Shown: positions 17,008-24,966 of the stretch, in pieces
Layout: each line of letters begins with the position of its first letter
How positions within the stretch are numbered: position 1 is the stretch's first letter
The notes under the pieces: generated by a model
What the model saw: only the letters and a program-made list of their open reading frames with translations
The model's database searches: none
What the model was told of the DNA's origin: nothing
Assembly (NCBI GenBank): GCA_050250915.1
Contig: JBFWNT010000013.1
Span: forward strand, 49,894 to 113,893
Origin: Miltoncostaea sp050250915
GTDB lineage: Bacteria > Actinomycetota > Thermoleophilia > Miltoncostaeales > Miltoncostaeaceae
Length of the DNA stretch: 64,000 bases
Direction of reading: 5' to 3'
Translations under genes and position numbers: made by a program

Positions 17008-17934
17008 ATGTCTTTGGTTCGTTCCCGCCCGCTCGCCGCGCTCGCCGTGGTGGGCGCCGCGGCCGCCATCGCCGGCTGCGGTGGCGGTGGCGACTCGAGC
17101 GGCGCGCTGAGCGCCGACGAGTTCCGCACGCAGGCCGACGCGATCTGCGCGGACGCGAACACCCGCCTCCAGGCGCTGGACGAGCCCACCGGGGCCGACC
17201 AGGTGCTCGGCTTCCTCCAGTCGGGGCTGACCGTGCAGCAGGAGCAGCTCGACAAGCTGAAGGCGCTGGACCCGCCGTCGGACCTGTCGGGGACGTTCGG
17301 CGAGGCGATGGACCTGCTCGACCAGCAGACGACCGAGATCCAGGGCGCCGCCGACCGCATCTCCGGCGGCGAGGACCCGGAGACGGTCATCGCGGACGTC
17401 TCGCCGAAGCTCGACAGCATCAGCTCCGAGGCCGACGCGAAGGCGAAGGAGCTGGGCCTGAAGGTCTGCGGCACCGAGGACACCGCCACCGCCTCCGGCA
17501 CCACGGCGACGACCGCGACCGCCCCGGCGGCGACGGTGACCGCGCCCGCCACCACGGCCTCGACGGCGCCGGCGACGGGCGACACCGCCGGCTACGTCAA
17601 CGACGTCCAGACGGCCGCCGCAGCCCTCACGACGTTCGGCACCGCCCTCCAGAGCACCTCCAGCCTCGACGACCTGAAGGCGAAGGTGCCGGACGCGACC
17701 GCCGCGCTCGACGACTTCGACGCGGCCATCGCGAAGCTGAACACCTACTCGCTGGGCGAGGAGACGCTCGACAAGCAGCGCGCCGGCCTGGTGCGGACGG
17801 GCCCGAAGGTGAGCGACGTGCTGCGCCGGTTCCTCGACGCCGCCCAGAAGGGCGACGTGAGCGCGGTGCAGGCGCTGGTCCCCGAGGTCACCAGCACCAT
17901 CACGGAGTTCCAGCAGGCCGCCACCGGCGGCTGA
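17008..17934 (+). CDS. Putative lipoprotein with two helical domains
   Basis: 308 residues, function unknown. A lipobox (AAIAGCGG) puts the lipidated Cys near residue 25. Two helical segments (about 32-160 and 195-305), rich in Asp, Glu and Ala, are joined by a Thr/Ala-rich linker (~160-190) of the type seen in wall-spanning actinobacterial proteins. The two halves share a pattern of a short helix, then AxxLDDLxAxxP-like turns, perhaps from duplication. AAGGAG precedes ATG 17008 by six bases. Confidence 0.7.
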   Translation: MSLVRSRPLAALAVVGAAAAIAGCGGGGDSSGALSADEFRTQADAICADANTRLQALDEPTGADQVLGFLQSGLTVQQEQLDKLKALDPPSDLSGTFGEAMDLLDQQTTEIQGAADRISGGEDPETVIADVSPKLDSISSEADAKAKELGLKVCGTEDTATASGTTATTATAPAATVTAPATTASTAPATGDTAGYVNDVQTAAAALTTFGTALQSTSSLDDLKAKVPDATAALDDFDAAIAKLNTYSLGEETLDKQRAGLVRTGPKVSDVLRRFLDAAQKGDVSAVQALVPEVTSTITEFQQAATGG

Positions 17935-17948
17935 GCCGACGGTCGGGT

Positions 17949-17966
17949 GGGGCCCGGGAGGGCCCC
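17949..17966 (+). terminator. Hairpin after the lipoprotein gene
   Basis: GGGGCCC/GGGCCCC stem with a four-base loop, 15 bases after the stop, between convergent genes. No T-tract. Confidence 0.35.
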
Positions 17967-17971
17967 GCCCG

Positions 17972-18241
17972 CTACTTCTCCCGGCGGGCCTTCTCGGAGC
18001 GGGAGGCGCCCACCACGACGGCGGTCACGATGAGCCCCCAGAACACGCCGTAGCCGAACCCGCGCCCGACGGGCTGGTTCAGGAGCACGACGTGGCCCCA
18101 CCAGAGCAGCACGATCGCCACCGGCGCGACGATCGCGACCTGCGCGGCGACGTGCAGGTCCTCCCAGCGGCGCACCCACGCGGGGGGAGGCTTGCGCGCG
18201 GGGCGGCGGGCGGCGGGCCTGCGCTGCGGCGGCGTGCTCAT
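17972..18241 (-). CDS. Small two-helix membrane protein
   Basis: 89 residues, unrecognised. A basic, proline-rich N-terminus precedes two membrane helices (AAQVAIVAPVAIVLLWWGHV and GFGYGVFWGLIVTAVVVGA) and a charged tail. Start ATG 18241, or the GTG immediately before it. TATCCT lies eight bases upstream of the ATG, a leaderless layout. Divergent from the carboxypeptidase gene. Confidence 0.65.
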   Translation of the reverse strand: MSTPPQRRPAARRPARKPPPAWVRRWEDLHVAAQVAIVAPVAIVLLWWGHVVLLNQPVGRGFGYGVFWGLIVTAVVVGASRSEKARREK

Positions 18242-18249
18242 CACGCCCG

Positions 18250-18255
18250 AGGATA
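18250..18255 (-). promoter_or_regulatory. -10 box TATCCT, leaderless promoter of the small membrane protein
   Basis: TATCCT ends eight bases before ATG 18241 (five before the adjacent GTG). Confidence 0.45.
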
Positions 18256-18298
18256 CGCCCGGCACGGCGTCCGCCCGGCGCGGCGGGCCGCCGCGGCC

Positions 18299-18304
18299 TA
18301 GTAT
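18299..18304 (+). promoter_or_regulatory. -10 box TAGTAT, leaderless promoter of the M32 carboxypeptidase gene
   Basis: TAGTAT is seven bases before GTG 18312. It fixes the start, since longer in-frame extensions would run through this promoter and the divergent one. Confidence 0.55.
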
Positions 18305-18311
18305 CCCGCCC

Positions 18312-19802
18312 GTGCCGGGACGGACGTCAGCCGAATGGGCCCTCGCGAGCGACTGGATGGGCGTGGTGGCCGACCTCGCCGGCGCGGCGGCCCTGTTGAG
18401 CTGGGACCGCGAGACCCTGATGCCGCCGGGCGGCGTGGACGGCCGCGCCAAGCAACTCGGGACGCTGGCCGCCCTGCACCACCGCGAGCTGGTGCGCGAG
18501 GACGCCGGCGAGGCGCTCGCGGCGCTGGCCGAGGCCGACGGGCTGGACGAGGAGGCGCGCGCCGCCGTGCGCTTGGCCACCCGCGACCGCGACCGGGCCC
18601 TTCGCGTCCCGGAGGCGCTGGTGCGTGAGCTCAGCGAGGCGTGCTCCCGCTGCGTCGCCGCCTGGGTGGAGGCGCGGGAGGCCGACGACTTCGCCGCCTA
18701 CGCGGGGCCGCTCGCCCGCGTGGTGGAGCTGAAGCGCCAGGAGGCCGAGGCGATCGGGATCGGCGACGAGCCGTACGACGCCCTGCTGGACGCGTTCGAG
18801 CCGGGCGCCACCGCCGCGGAGCTGGAGCCGGTGTTCACCGACCTGCGGGCCCGGCTGACGCCGCTGGTGGGCCGTGCGGCGGCGGGCGAGCCGGCGGTGC
18901 TGCCGGAGCGGACGTGGGACGAGGACGGCCAGATGCGCATCGCGCGCGTGATCGCGGAGATGGTGGGCTTCGACCTCACCTCCGGGCTCATCGCGAAGTC
19001 GGCCCACCCGTTCACGGGCGGCGGCCATCGCGGCGACGTCCGGTTCACCACCCGCACCGACCCGGCGAGCCCCCTCAGCAACATCTCGGCGGTGATGCAC
19101 GAGCTGGGGCACGCGCTGTACGAGCAGGGCTTCCCCGCTTCGGCCGACCGCACCCCGGTGCACGACGCGCCGTCGCTGGGCGCCCACGAGTCGCAGTCGC
19201 GCTTCTGGGAGAACCAGATCGGGCGGACCCCGGCGTTCTGGGACCGGCTGGAGCCGGCGATGCGGGAGGTGTTCCCGGACGCGATGGCGGGGATCGACGC
19301 GTCCCTGCTGTGCCGGGCGTCGCGGGTGGTGCAGCCGTCGCTGATCCGCGTGGAGGCGGACGAGGTGACGTACAACCTCCACATCGTCCTGCGCTTCGGC
19401 CTGGAGCTGGCGATGATCCGCGGGGACCTGGTGGTGGCCGACCTCCCCGGCGCGTTCGCCGACGGGATGGAGGACGTCCTCGGCATCCGCCCGCCCACGA
19501 CGGCCCTGGGGGCGATGCAGGACATCCACTGGTCGGACGGGCTGTTCGGCTACTTCCCCACCTACACCCTGGGGAACCTGTACTCGGCGCAGCTCGCGGA
19601 GGCCGCGACCGAGGAGCTCGGTGACCTCCAGCTCCTGATCGCCGAGGGGCGCTTCGACACGATCCTCGGCTTCATGCGCGACCGCATCCACCGCCACGGC
19701 GCCACCCTCCCGACCCGGGAGCTGATGTTGCAGGCGACGGGCCGGGAGCTCTCCTCCGACGCCCTCATCACCCACCTCGAGCGGGGGTACGTCACCGCCT
19801 GA
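18312..19802 (+). CDS. Carboxypeptidase Taq (M32 family)
   Basis: 496 residues, the usual M32 length. This zinc-dependent enzyme removes C-terminal amino acids in the cytoplasm. Seen: catalytic HELGH at residues 263-267 and the family signature around HESQSRFWENQIGR near 295. GTG 18312 was chosen over a longer frame because of the -10 box seven bases ahead. Confidence 0.93.
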   Translation: MPGRTSAEWALASDWMGVVADLAGAAALLSWDRETLMPPGGVDGRAKQLGTLAALHHRELVREDAGEALAALAEADGLDEEARAAVRLATRDRDRALRVPEALVRELSEACSRCVAAWVEAREADDFAAYAGPLARVVELKRQEAEAIGIGDEPYDALLDAFEPGATAAELEPVFTDLRARLTPLVGRAAAGEPAVLPERTWDEDGQMRIARVIAEMVGFDLTSGLIAKSAHPFTGGGHRGDVRFTTRTDPASPLSNISAVMHELGHALYEQGFPASADRTPVHDAPSLGAHESQSRFWENQIGRTPAFWDRLEPAMREVFPDAMAGIDASLLCRASRVVQPSLIRVEADEVTYNLHIVLRFGLELAMIRGDLVVADLPGAFADGMEDVLGIRPPTTALGAMQDIHWSDGLFGYFPTYTLGNLYSAQLAEAATEELGDLQLLIAEGRFDTILGFMRDRIHRHGATLPTRELMLQATGRELSSDALITHLERGYVTA

Positions 19803-20149
19803 GGGGGGCCGGGGCCCGGCGCCCCGTCCCATTTGGGCTCACGGGTTCTCGATCGGCACGTCCCCACGACCCCGTGGCCACGCTCCGGCGAGCGCAGCGC
19901 ACTCGTCTCACCCTTCGATGAAGGCGTCGAGGCCGCGCCGCGCTGGCAATTGAGACCACGCATTCTCACGTGGAACGGTTCCCCGCGGCCCCATCCCCCG
20001 CCCCGCGAGCACGGCGCCTGCGTCCCACTCGTCAGTGACGGGGTCGAGGGGGGACCGCGTCCCGGTTGGGACTGACCTGCGGTCCCACTCGGGCCGGGAC
20101 CGGAGGACGGGCGCGGGGTTCCAGACCGGCCCCCGGATGACCGATACCC
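19803..20149. other. 347-base gap with a G/C hairpin and GTCCC/GGGAC repeats
   Basis: No convincing gene. A hairpin-forming stretch (about 19805-19826) lies directly after the carboxypeptidase stop. GTCCC or GGGAC arms recur at 19826, 20022, 20051, 20059, 20068, 20082 and 20096. Short open frames here have mixed codon use. Confidence 0.5.
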
Positions 20150-21298
20150 GTGGGGATGCCCCGGATCCGTCCGTGCCCGCGCCCGTTGGCCCGTGTCGCC
20201 GCGATCGTCGTCGTGGCGGTCGCGTGCTGGTCGGCGGGGACGGCGGTCGCGGCGCCATCGGCCTCCGAGCTCCGTGACCTGAAGTCCCGGCTGGACGCGC
20301 AGGACGCCGCGATCGGGGCCCAGCTCGACGCCGAGCAGGCCACGTTGTCGGGTGGGCGCGCCCGCCTCGACCGCGTGCGCGACGAGTACGACGCCGCCAA
20401 GGAGGGGCTGGAGAAGCGCCTCGTCGCGCTCTACGTCACCCCCGAGCCCAGCCCCGTCATCGAGATCCTGACGGGCGCGGACATCGGCGAGATCCAGGCC
20501 CGTATCGACCTGCTGGAGGCGCTCGGCCGCAGCGACCGCTCCCTCGTCGCCCGCTACCGCAGCTCCGCCGCCCGCCTGCGGGTCGCCGAGTCCGGGTCGC
20601 GGTCGCGCAAGGACGACCTCACCGCGGAGCGCCGGGCGCTCGCGGCGAAGCGGCGCGACGTGACCATCGAGCTCCGCGCCGCCGAGAAGCGCGACGCCGC
20701 CGCCAGGGCCGCGGAGGAGGCGCGCGCCGCCGCACTGCCCGTCGCCGCGCCCGCCACCGGCTCCGCGACGGCGGCGGGCGGCTCCGGGATCGTCGGCGAC
20801 GCCGCCCCCAGCCCCACCAACCGCGGCCTCTCGGCCGACCTCCTCGACGGCCGCGGCCTGCCCGGCGACGCCCCCGTGGACGCCGCCAGCGGCGAGGCGG
20901 TCGACTCCGAGCCCGCCCCCGCCGGCCCGCCCGTGACCCGGGCGCTCCCCGGCCTCGGGGTCGTGGGCCCCGCGACCGGCGCGCCCATCACCGCCAAGCT
21001 CCCCACCTTCACCGCCGTCGCCGGCTGGTACGGCCCCGGCTACACCAACGACCGCCTCGCCGGCGGCGAGCCGTACGACCCCGCCGCCTTCAGCGCCGCC
21101 CACCGCACCCTGCGGCTCGGGACGATGCTGCGCGTCGCCTACGGCGGGAAGGCCGTGACCGTGAAGGTCAACGACCGCGGCCCCTACGTGAAGGGCCGCG
21201 ACCTCATGCTGTCGCAGGCGGCCGCCGCAGCCCTCGGCATCCCCGGCGTCGGCACCGTCACGGTGCAGATCCTGCCGGGGTACGGCGCGCCCGCGTAG
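20150..21298 (+). CDS. Secreted coiled-coil protein with RlpA-like double-psi barrel
   Basis: 382 residues. A signal peptide (VAAIVVVAVACWSAGTAVAA) leads to a long coiled coil (about 38-200) like the N-terminus of CwlO/PcsB-type wall hydrolases, an Ala/Pro linker, then a C-terminal RlpA barrel (~285-380). The barrel has GWYGPGYTND, VNDRGPYVKGRDLMLS and AAAALGI, close to the RlpA lytic-transglycosylase active-site loop. A role in peptidoglycan remodelling is likely. Start GTG 20150, with ATG 20156 as alternative. Its end overlaps the convergent ppgK gene by 41 bases. Confidence 0.82.
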   Translation: MGMPRIRPCPRPLARVAAIVVVAVACWSAGTAVAAPSASELRDLKSRLDAQDAAIGAQLDAEQATLSGGRARLDRVRDEYDAAKEGLEKRLVALYVTPEPSPVIEILTGADIGEIQARIDLLEALGRSDRSLVARYRSSAARLRVAESGSRSRKDDLTAERRALAAKRRDVTIELRAAEKRDAAARAAEEARAAALPVAAPATGSATAAGGSGIVGDAAPSPTNRGLSADLLDGRGLPGDAPVDAASGEAVDSEPAPAGPPVTRALPGLGVVGPATGAPITAKLPTFTAVAGWYGPGYTNDRLAGGEPYDPAAFSAAHRTLRLGTMLRVAYGGKAVTVKVNDRGPYVKGRDLMLSQAAAAALGIPGVGTVTVQILPGYGAPA

Positions 21299-22070
21299 CC
21301 CGCTGCCGGGCGCGCGTCGCCGCGGCCGTCTCCAGCGCCCGGGCCCGCACCGCCGCCCCCACGATCCCCGCCTCGTTCCGCAGGGCCGCCGGCACCACCG
21401 GCGGGCGGACGCTCAGGAACGGCAGGAACTTCTCGCTGCGCTTCGAGACGCCGCCGCCCAGGATGATCAGGTCCGGCCAGATGAGCTGGTCGATGCGGTC
21501 CAGGTACTCGTCGAGGACGGGCGCCCACTCCTTGAACGACAGGCCGTGCCGCTCGCGGGCCCCGGCCGACGCCCGCCGCTCCGCGTCCTTGCCGCGGATC
21601 TCGATGTGGCCGAGCTCCAGGTTCGGCACCAGGACGCCATCGACGAACAGCGCCGACCCGATGCCGGTGCCGAGCGTCAGGACCAGGACCGTCCCCTTCA
21701 CGCCGCGTCCCGCGCCGAAGCGCATCTCGGCCACGGCGGCGGCGTCGGCGTCGTTCAGCACCGTGACCGGCCGGCCGATCGCGGCGCCGAACAGCTTCGC
21801 CGCCGGCTGGCCCACCCACGACTTGTCCATGTTGGCCATCATCAGCACCTGACCGCCGACGATCGGGCCGGGGACGCCGACGCCGATCGGGCCCTGGGTC
21901 GGCCCCAGCGAGGCCACGACCTCGGCCGTCGCCGCCACCACCGCCTCCGGCGTCGCCGGCTGCGGGGTCGGCACCCGCACACGCTCCCCGATCAGCTCGC
22001 CGCGACGGGAATCGACCACTCCGGCCTTGATCCCGGAGCCGCCGATGTCAACGCCGATGAGACCCCTCAT
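21258..22070 (-). CDS. ppgK: Polyphosphate glucokinase (ROK family)
   Basis: 270 residues. It phosphorylates glucose using polyphosphate or ATP and is typical of actinobacteria. Seen: phosphate loop GVDIGGSGIKAGVVD (5-19), VLNDADAAAVAEMRFGAG near 105 with the catalytic Asp, LTLGTGIGSALFVDG and the ELGHIEI zinc/glucose motif. ATG 22070 overlaps the apt stop as ATGA. The last ~25 residues are Arg/Ala-rich and overlap the convergent RlpA gene. Confidence 0.92.
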   Translation of the reverse strand: MRGLIGVDIGGSGIKAGVVDSRRGELIGERVRVPTPQPATPEAVVAATAEVVASLGPTQGPIGVGVPGPIVGGQVLMMANMDKSWVGQPAAKLFGAAIGRPVTVLNDADAAAVAEMRFGAGRGVKGTVLVLTLGTGIGSALFVDGVLVPNLELGHIEIRGKDAERRASAGARERHGLSFKEWAPVLDEYLDRIDQLIWPDLIILGGGVSKRSEKFLPFLSVRPPVVPAALRNEAGIVGAAVRARALETAAATRARQRATRARRTPAGSAP

Positions 22071-22615
22071 GCCTCGACCGCCTCGCTCGCATAGGTGACC
22101 AGTGACATCACGTCGTAGCCCGCCAGCGCCCGGCGGCCGGGCAGGAACGTCAGCTCCGCCACCACCGCCACGCCCGCCACGACCCCGCCGAGCTCCTCCA
22201 CCAGCCGGCACACCGCCAGGGCCGTGCCCCCGGTGGCCAGCAGGTCGTCGTGCACCAGCACCCGCTGGCCCGGCGCCACCGCGTCGGTGTGCATCTCCAG
22301 CACGTCGGTGCCGTACTCGAGCGCGTACTCGCGGCTGACCCGCTCCGACGGCAGCTTGCCGCGCTTGCGGGCCGCCGAGAAGCCGACGCCCAGCTCGGTC
22401 GCGATCGCGCCGCCCAGCACGAACCCGCGCGCCTCCACGCCCACCACCCGGTCGACCCCCCGGCCGCGGCCCCAGTCCGCGATCCGCGCGACCGTCGCGG
22501 TCAGCCCCGCGGGCTCCTGGAACAGGGGCATCAGGTCGTAGAAGAGGATCCCCTCGTGCGGGTGGTCGGGCACCCGCCGGATCGCCCCGTCGATGTCGAA
22601 CGGGCCCTGCGTCAC
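22067..22615 (-). CDS. apt: Adenine phosphoribosyltransferase
   Basis: 182 residues. Converts adenine and PRPP to AMP in purine salvage. Seen: the PRPP loop VLVHDDLLATGGTALAVCRL near 118-137, with the family's acidic pair, and the hood region GARGFVLG-like VEARGFVLGGAIA near 60. GTG 22615 overlaps the MerR-gene stop as GTGA, so it sits in the FHA-MerR-apt-ppgK chain. Confidence 0.92.
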   Translation of the reverse strand: MTQGPFDIDGAIRRVPDHPHEGILFYDLMPLFQEPAGLTATVARIADWGRGRGVDRVVGVEARGFVLGGAIATELGVGFSAARKRGKLPSERVSREYALEYGTDVLEMHTDAVAPGQRVLVHDDLLATGGTALAVCRLVEELGGVVAGVAVVAELTFLPGRRALAGYDVMSLVTYASEAVEA

Positions 22616-23292
22616 CCGTTGGCGATCTGGCGCAGCTCGGCGATGAGCATCAGGTGGCGCATGTGGGCGGCCAGGGCGGCGAGCCCCTCCAGCGCCTCGA
22701 GCGCCTCCCGGCGCCGCTCCGGGTTGCGGGACCGCAGCCCCACGCTCAGCAGCTGCTCCAGCAGCCCGGCCTCGCGCTCGGCGGCGACGCGGAAGATGCG
22801 CAGGTGCCGCGCCTCCACCCCGTACGACGACAGCTCCAGCGCCGTCTGCACCACCTCGCGGTCGGTCTCGTCGTAGACCTGGCCGTCGCCGTCCCGGTTG
22901 TGGCCGCCCACCAGGCCGTACTCCTCCAGAGCCTTCAGCAGGGCCGCCGGCGCGCCCGTGGTCGCCAGGATCTCCTGCGCGCTGTAGCGGCGGGTGGGCG
23001 CCGGCTCGGCCAGCTGCGCCCGCTTGAGCTGCTTCGCCTGGTTGGCGACGCTGAACGCGCCGGTGGTCGACGACTCCAGCTCCTGGCGGATCACCCGCAG
23101 CGGCAGGAACTCGTCGCGCTGCAGCCGCAGGATGGTGCGCAGCCGCTCGACCTCCAGGGGGCTGTAGAGCCGGTAGCCCCCCGCCGTGCGCTTCGGCGTG
23201 ATGAGCTTCTGATCCTCGAGGTACCGGATCTTCGAGATCGAGATGGTGGGGTGCTCGGCGCGCAGCAGGTCGCAGACCGCGCCGATGGTCAT
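22612..23292 (-). CDS. MerR-family regulator (FtsR/Rv1828-like)
   Basis: 226 residues. N-terminal winged helix-turn-helix (MTIGAVCDLL..ISISKIRYLEDQKLI..GGYRLYSPLEVERL, residues 1-55), closest in pattern to the actinobacterial FtsR/Rv1828 group, which activates ftsZ in Corynebacterium. The helical C-terminus has no metal-binding Cys. Start ATG 23292 has GAGGAGG five bases upstream; GTG 23343, overlapping the FHA stop as GTGA, would add 17 residues and cannot be excluded. The FHA-MerR order matches the mycobacterial GarA-Rv1828 pair. Confidence 0.82.
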   Translation of the reverse strand: MTIGAVCDLLRAEHPTISISKIRYLEDQKLITPKRTAGGYRLYSPLEVERLRTILRLQRDEFLPLRVIRQELESSTTGAFSVANQAKQLKRAQLAEPAPTRRYSAQEILATTGAPAALLKALEEYGLVGGHNRDGDGQVYDETDREVVQTALELSSYGVEARHLRIFRVAAEREAGLLEQLLSVGLRSRNPERRREALEALEGLAALAAHMRHLMLIAELRQIANG

Positions 23293-23339
23293 GGATCCCT
23301 CCTCGGGCCCCCGGTCGTCCGGGAGGAGGGTGGGCTCGG

Positions 23340-23798
23340 TCACCCGACCAGGTAGGTCAGGCGGAACTTGCCGATCTGGAGCTCGTCGCCGTCCTCCAGG
23401 ACCTCCTCGCCCTCGATGCGGCGCCGGTTGACGTACGTCCCGTTGAGGCTGCCCAGGTCGCGCAGCGCGGCCCCGCTCGGCTGCCGCGTGATGACGGCGT
23501 GGTTGCGCGAGACGGTCACGTCGTCCAGGAACACGTCCGCCGTCGGCTCACGGCCGATCGTGACGGTGTCCCGGTCGAGCGAGAAGATCGCGCCGGGGGG
23601 ACCGCCGGCGCGCACCGCCAGCGTCGGGCCCTCGATGGAGGGGCCCTGCCACTCGCCGGTCTCCGCGGCGTGGTCGCTGATCGCGAACGGGCCGGTGATC
23701 TCCCCCGTCCCCTGGTTCTCCACGATCAGCAGCGCGCCGCAGCGCCCGCAGTACTTGTGGGCCTCGCTCTGATGGAACCCGCATTCCGGGCAGTACAC
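23340..23798 (-). CDS. FHA domain protein with N-terminal zinc ribbon (GarA-like)
   Basis: 152 residues. Residues 3-21 form a CxxC..CxxC ribbon (CPECG, CGRCG). The C-terminal forkhead-associated domain (about 70-150) binds phosphothreonine: seen IGREPTADVFLDDVTVSRNHA and GSLNGTYVNRRRI. Mycobacterial GarA has the FHA part and regulates central metabolism when phosphorylated by Ser/Thr kinases; it lacks this Cys ribbon but has a phospho-Thr tail, which is not obvious here. GTG 23798 has AGAGGGGG about six bases upstream. Confidence 0.85.
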   Translation of the reverse strand: MYCPECGFHQSEAHKYCGRCGALLIVENQGTGEITGPFAISDHAAETGEWQGPSIEGPTLAVRAGGPPGAIFSLDRDTVTIGREPTADVFLDDVTVSRNHAVITRQPSGAALRDLGSLNGTYVNRRRIEGEEVLEDGDELQIGKFRLTYLVG

Positions 23799-23829
23799 CC
23801 CGACCCCCTCTGACGGCCGCGCGCGGCCG

Positions 23830-24090
23830 CTAGGCCGCGTCGCCCTCGAGCTTCTCGAGGTCGGGCAGCCGCCCGGCCAGGATCTTGCTGAGCGCGTCCA
23901 CGTCCACCACCGACAGGGCCCCCTCGTCCCGGCCCTTCAGGCGCCCGACCAGCTCGCTCTTCAGCAGCTCGATCCGGCCGTGCAGCACGCGCCGCTGCAT
24001 CGAGACGGCCCGCTCCTCCTCGGTGAGCTGGCGGATGAGGCTCTTGAGCTCGTCGTCGGAGAGCTGCGTCAGGTCCGGCTGTGCGTCCAT
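23830..24090 (-). CDS. RsiG-like c-di-GMP-binding anti-sigma factor
   Basis: 86-residue helical protein resembling RsiG of Streptomyces and Rubrobacter, which binds sigma factor WhiG when loaded with c-di-GMP. The RsiG motif is E(X)3S(X)2R(X)3Q(X)3D; here it reads E26, S30, R33, H37 and E41, one copy, with Q and D replaced by H and E. Flanking LSDDELKSLIRQLTEEER and VLHGRIELLKSEL match family context. One motif per chain suggests a homodimer, as described for Rubrobacter. AGGAG precedes ATG 24090 by eight bases. No sigma factor is encoded nearby. Confidence 0.72.
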   Translation of the reverse strand: MDAQPDLTQLSDDELKSLIRQLTEEERAVSMQRRVLHGRIELLKSELVGRLKGRDEGALSVVDVDALSKILAGRLPDLEKLEGDAA

Positions 24091-24135
24091 GGAGGGACTC
24101 CTGGTCGGTGAACGGTCAGTGTAGCGCCCGGCGGG

Positions 24136-24690
24136 TCAACCCTCAGGGCGGGGTCGAGGTTCGGACCTGAGCCGGACGACCGCGATCCGCGAATAGTTCA
24201 GGAACGTGCCGACGGCCAGCGCGACCGCGAGCCACATCAGCACGTCCACCCACACCTGGTCGAGCAGCAGGGCGGCGCCGGCAGCGACCATCGTGAGCGC
24301 CGACGACACCTTGCCGGCCATGTCCACGCGCATCTCGATGCCGCGCGACAGGAGGGCCGCGAAGGCCGCGACGATCAGGACGTCCCGCAGGATCAGGATC
24401 AGCGGGGCGGCCGGGTTCATGCGGTCGAGCAGGATCACGCCGACCAGGGCCAGGATGACCAGCAGCCGGTCGGCCAGCGGGTCGGCGATCCGGCCGAAGC
24501 GCGTCTCCGCGTCCAGCGCCCGCGCCAGCTTGCCGTCCACGAAGTCGGTGAACGCGACCACTCCGAAGATCCCCGCGGCCAGCGGCGAGGTGGGACCCTC
24601 CGCCTCGATCAGGACGACCAGGAGGACCGGGAGGGCCGCCAGACGCGCGATGGTGAGCGCGTTGGGAATCCAGCGAAGGCGATGGGCCAC
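24136..24690 (-). CDS. pgsA: CDP-alcohol phosphatidyltransferase (PgsA-type)
   Basis: 184-residue membrane enzyme with about five helices. The complete family motif D(X)2DG(X)2AR(X)8G(X)3D(X)3D is present from DFVDGKLAR to DPLADR (about 48-74). It joins CDP-diacylglycerol to glycerol-3-phosphate (or inositol phosphate) in phospholipid synthesis; the exact acceptor is not certain. GTG 24690 gives the expected RWIPNALTIARL opening; the open frame upstream is non-coding in character and runs into the tRNA terminator. Confidence 0.85.
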   Translation of the reverse strand: MAHRLRWIPNALTIARLAALPVLLVVLIEAEGPTSPLAAGIFGVVAFTDFVDGKLARALDAETRFGRIADPLADRLLVILALVGVILLDRMNPAAPLILILRDVLIVAAFAALLSRGIEMRVDMAGKVSSALTMVAAGAALLLDQVWVDVLMWLAVALAVGTFLNYSRIAVVRLRSEPRPRPEG

Positions 24691-24792
24691 GTGTCGAAGA
24701 TGGGTCGGGGACGGGTGGATGAAACCGCGACGGTGCGCCGCCGGAGCGTAGATGGTCGTCCCGGCACGGGGCGGTCGCGCCCCAGGCAGATG

Positions 24793-24815
24793 AAAGGCCC
24801 GCACTGCGGGCCTTT
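24793..24815. terminator. Bidirectional-looking terminator after tRNA-Pro
   Basis: Perfect ten-base stem AAAGGCCCGC/GCGGGCCTTT with a three-base loop, eight bases past the tRNA end on the minus strand, with Ts at the end. Confidence 0.8.
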
Positions 24816-24822
24816 CGTGAGA

Positions 24823-24896
24823 TCGGGGCGAGAGGATTTGAACCTCCGACCGCCCGGCCCCCAGCCGGGTGCGCTACCAGGCTGCGCCACGCCCCG
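24823..24896 (-). tRNA. tRNA-Pro (anticodon GGG)
   Basis: Seven-base acceptor CGGGGCG/CGCCCCG, anticodon stem CCCGG/CCGGG around loop CTGGGGG, and a T arm with GTTCAAATC. Discriminator A and no encoded CCA. A minus-strand TAAGGT (24907-24912) ten bases upstream is a likely -10. It faces away from proS, whose start is 70 bases off. Confidence 0.95.
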
Positions 24897-24951
24897 AGGT
24901 CCGCCAACCTTACCGCAGGCGGGCAGCGATGTCGCGGCCGGGCGGGCTCGC

Positions 24952-24957
24952 TAGAGT
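24952..24957 (+). promoter_or_regulatory. -10 box TAGAGT, leaderless promoter of proS
   Basis: TAGAGT ends nine bases before ATG 24967; no ribosome binding site lies between. Confidence 0.5.
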
Positions 24958-24966
24958 GCCGCGCCG

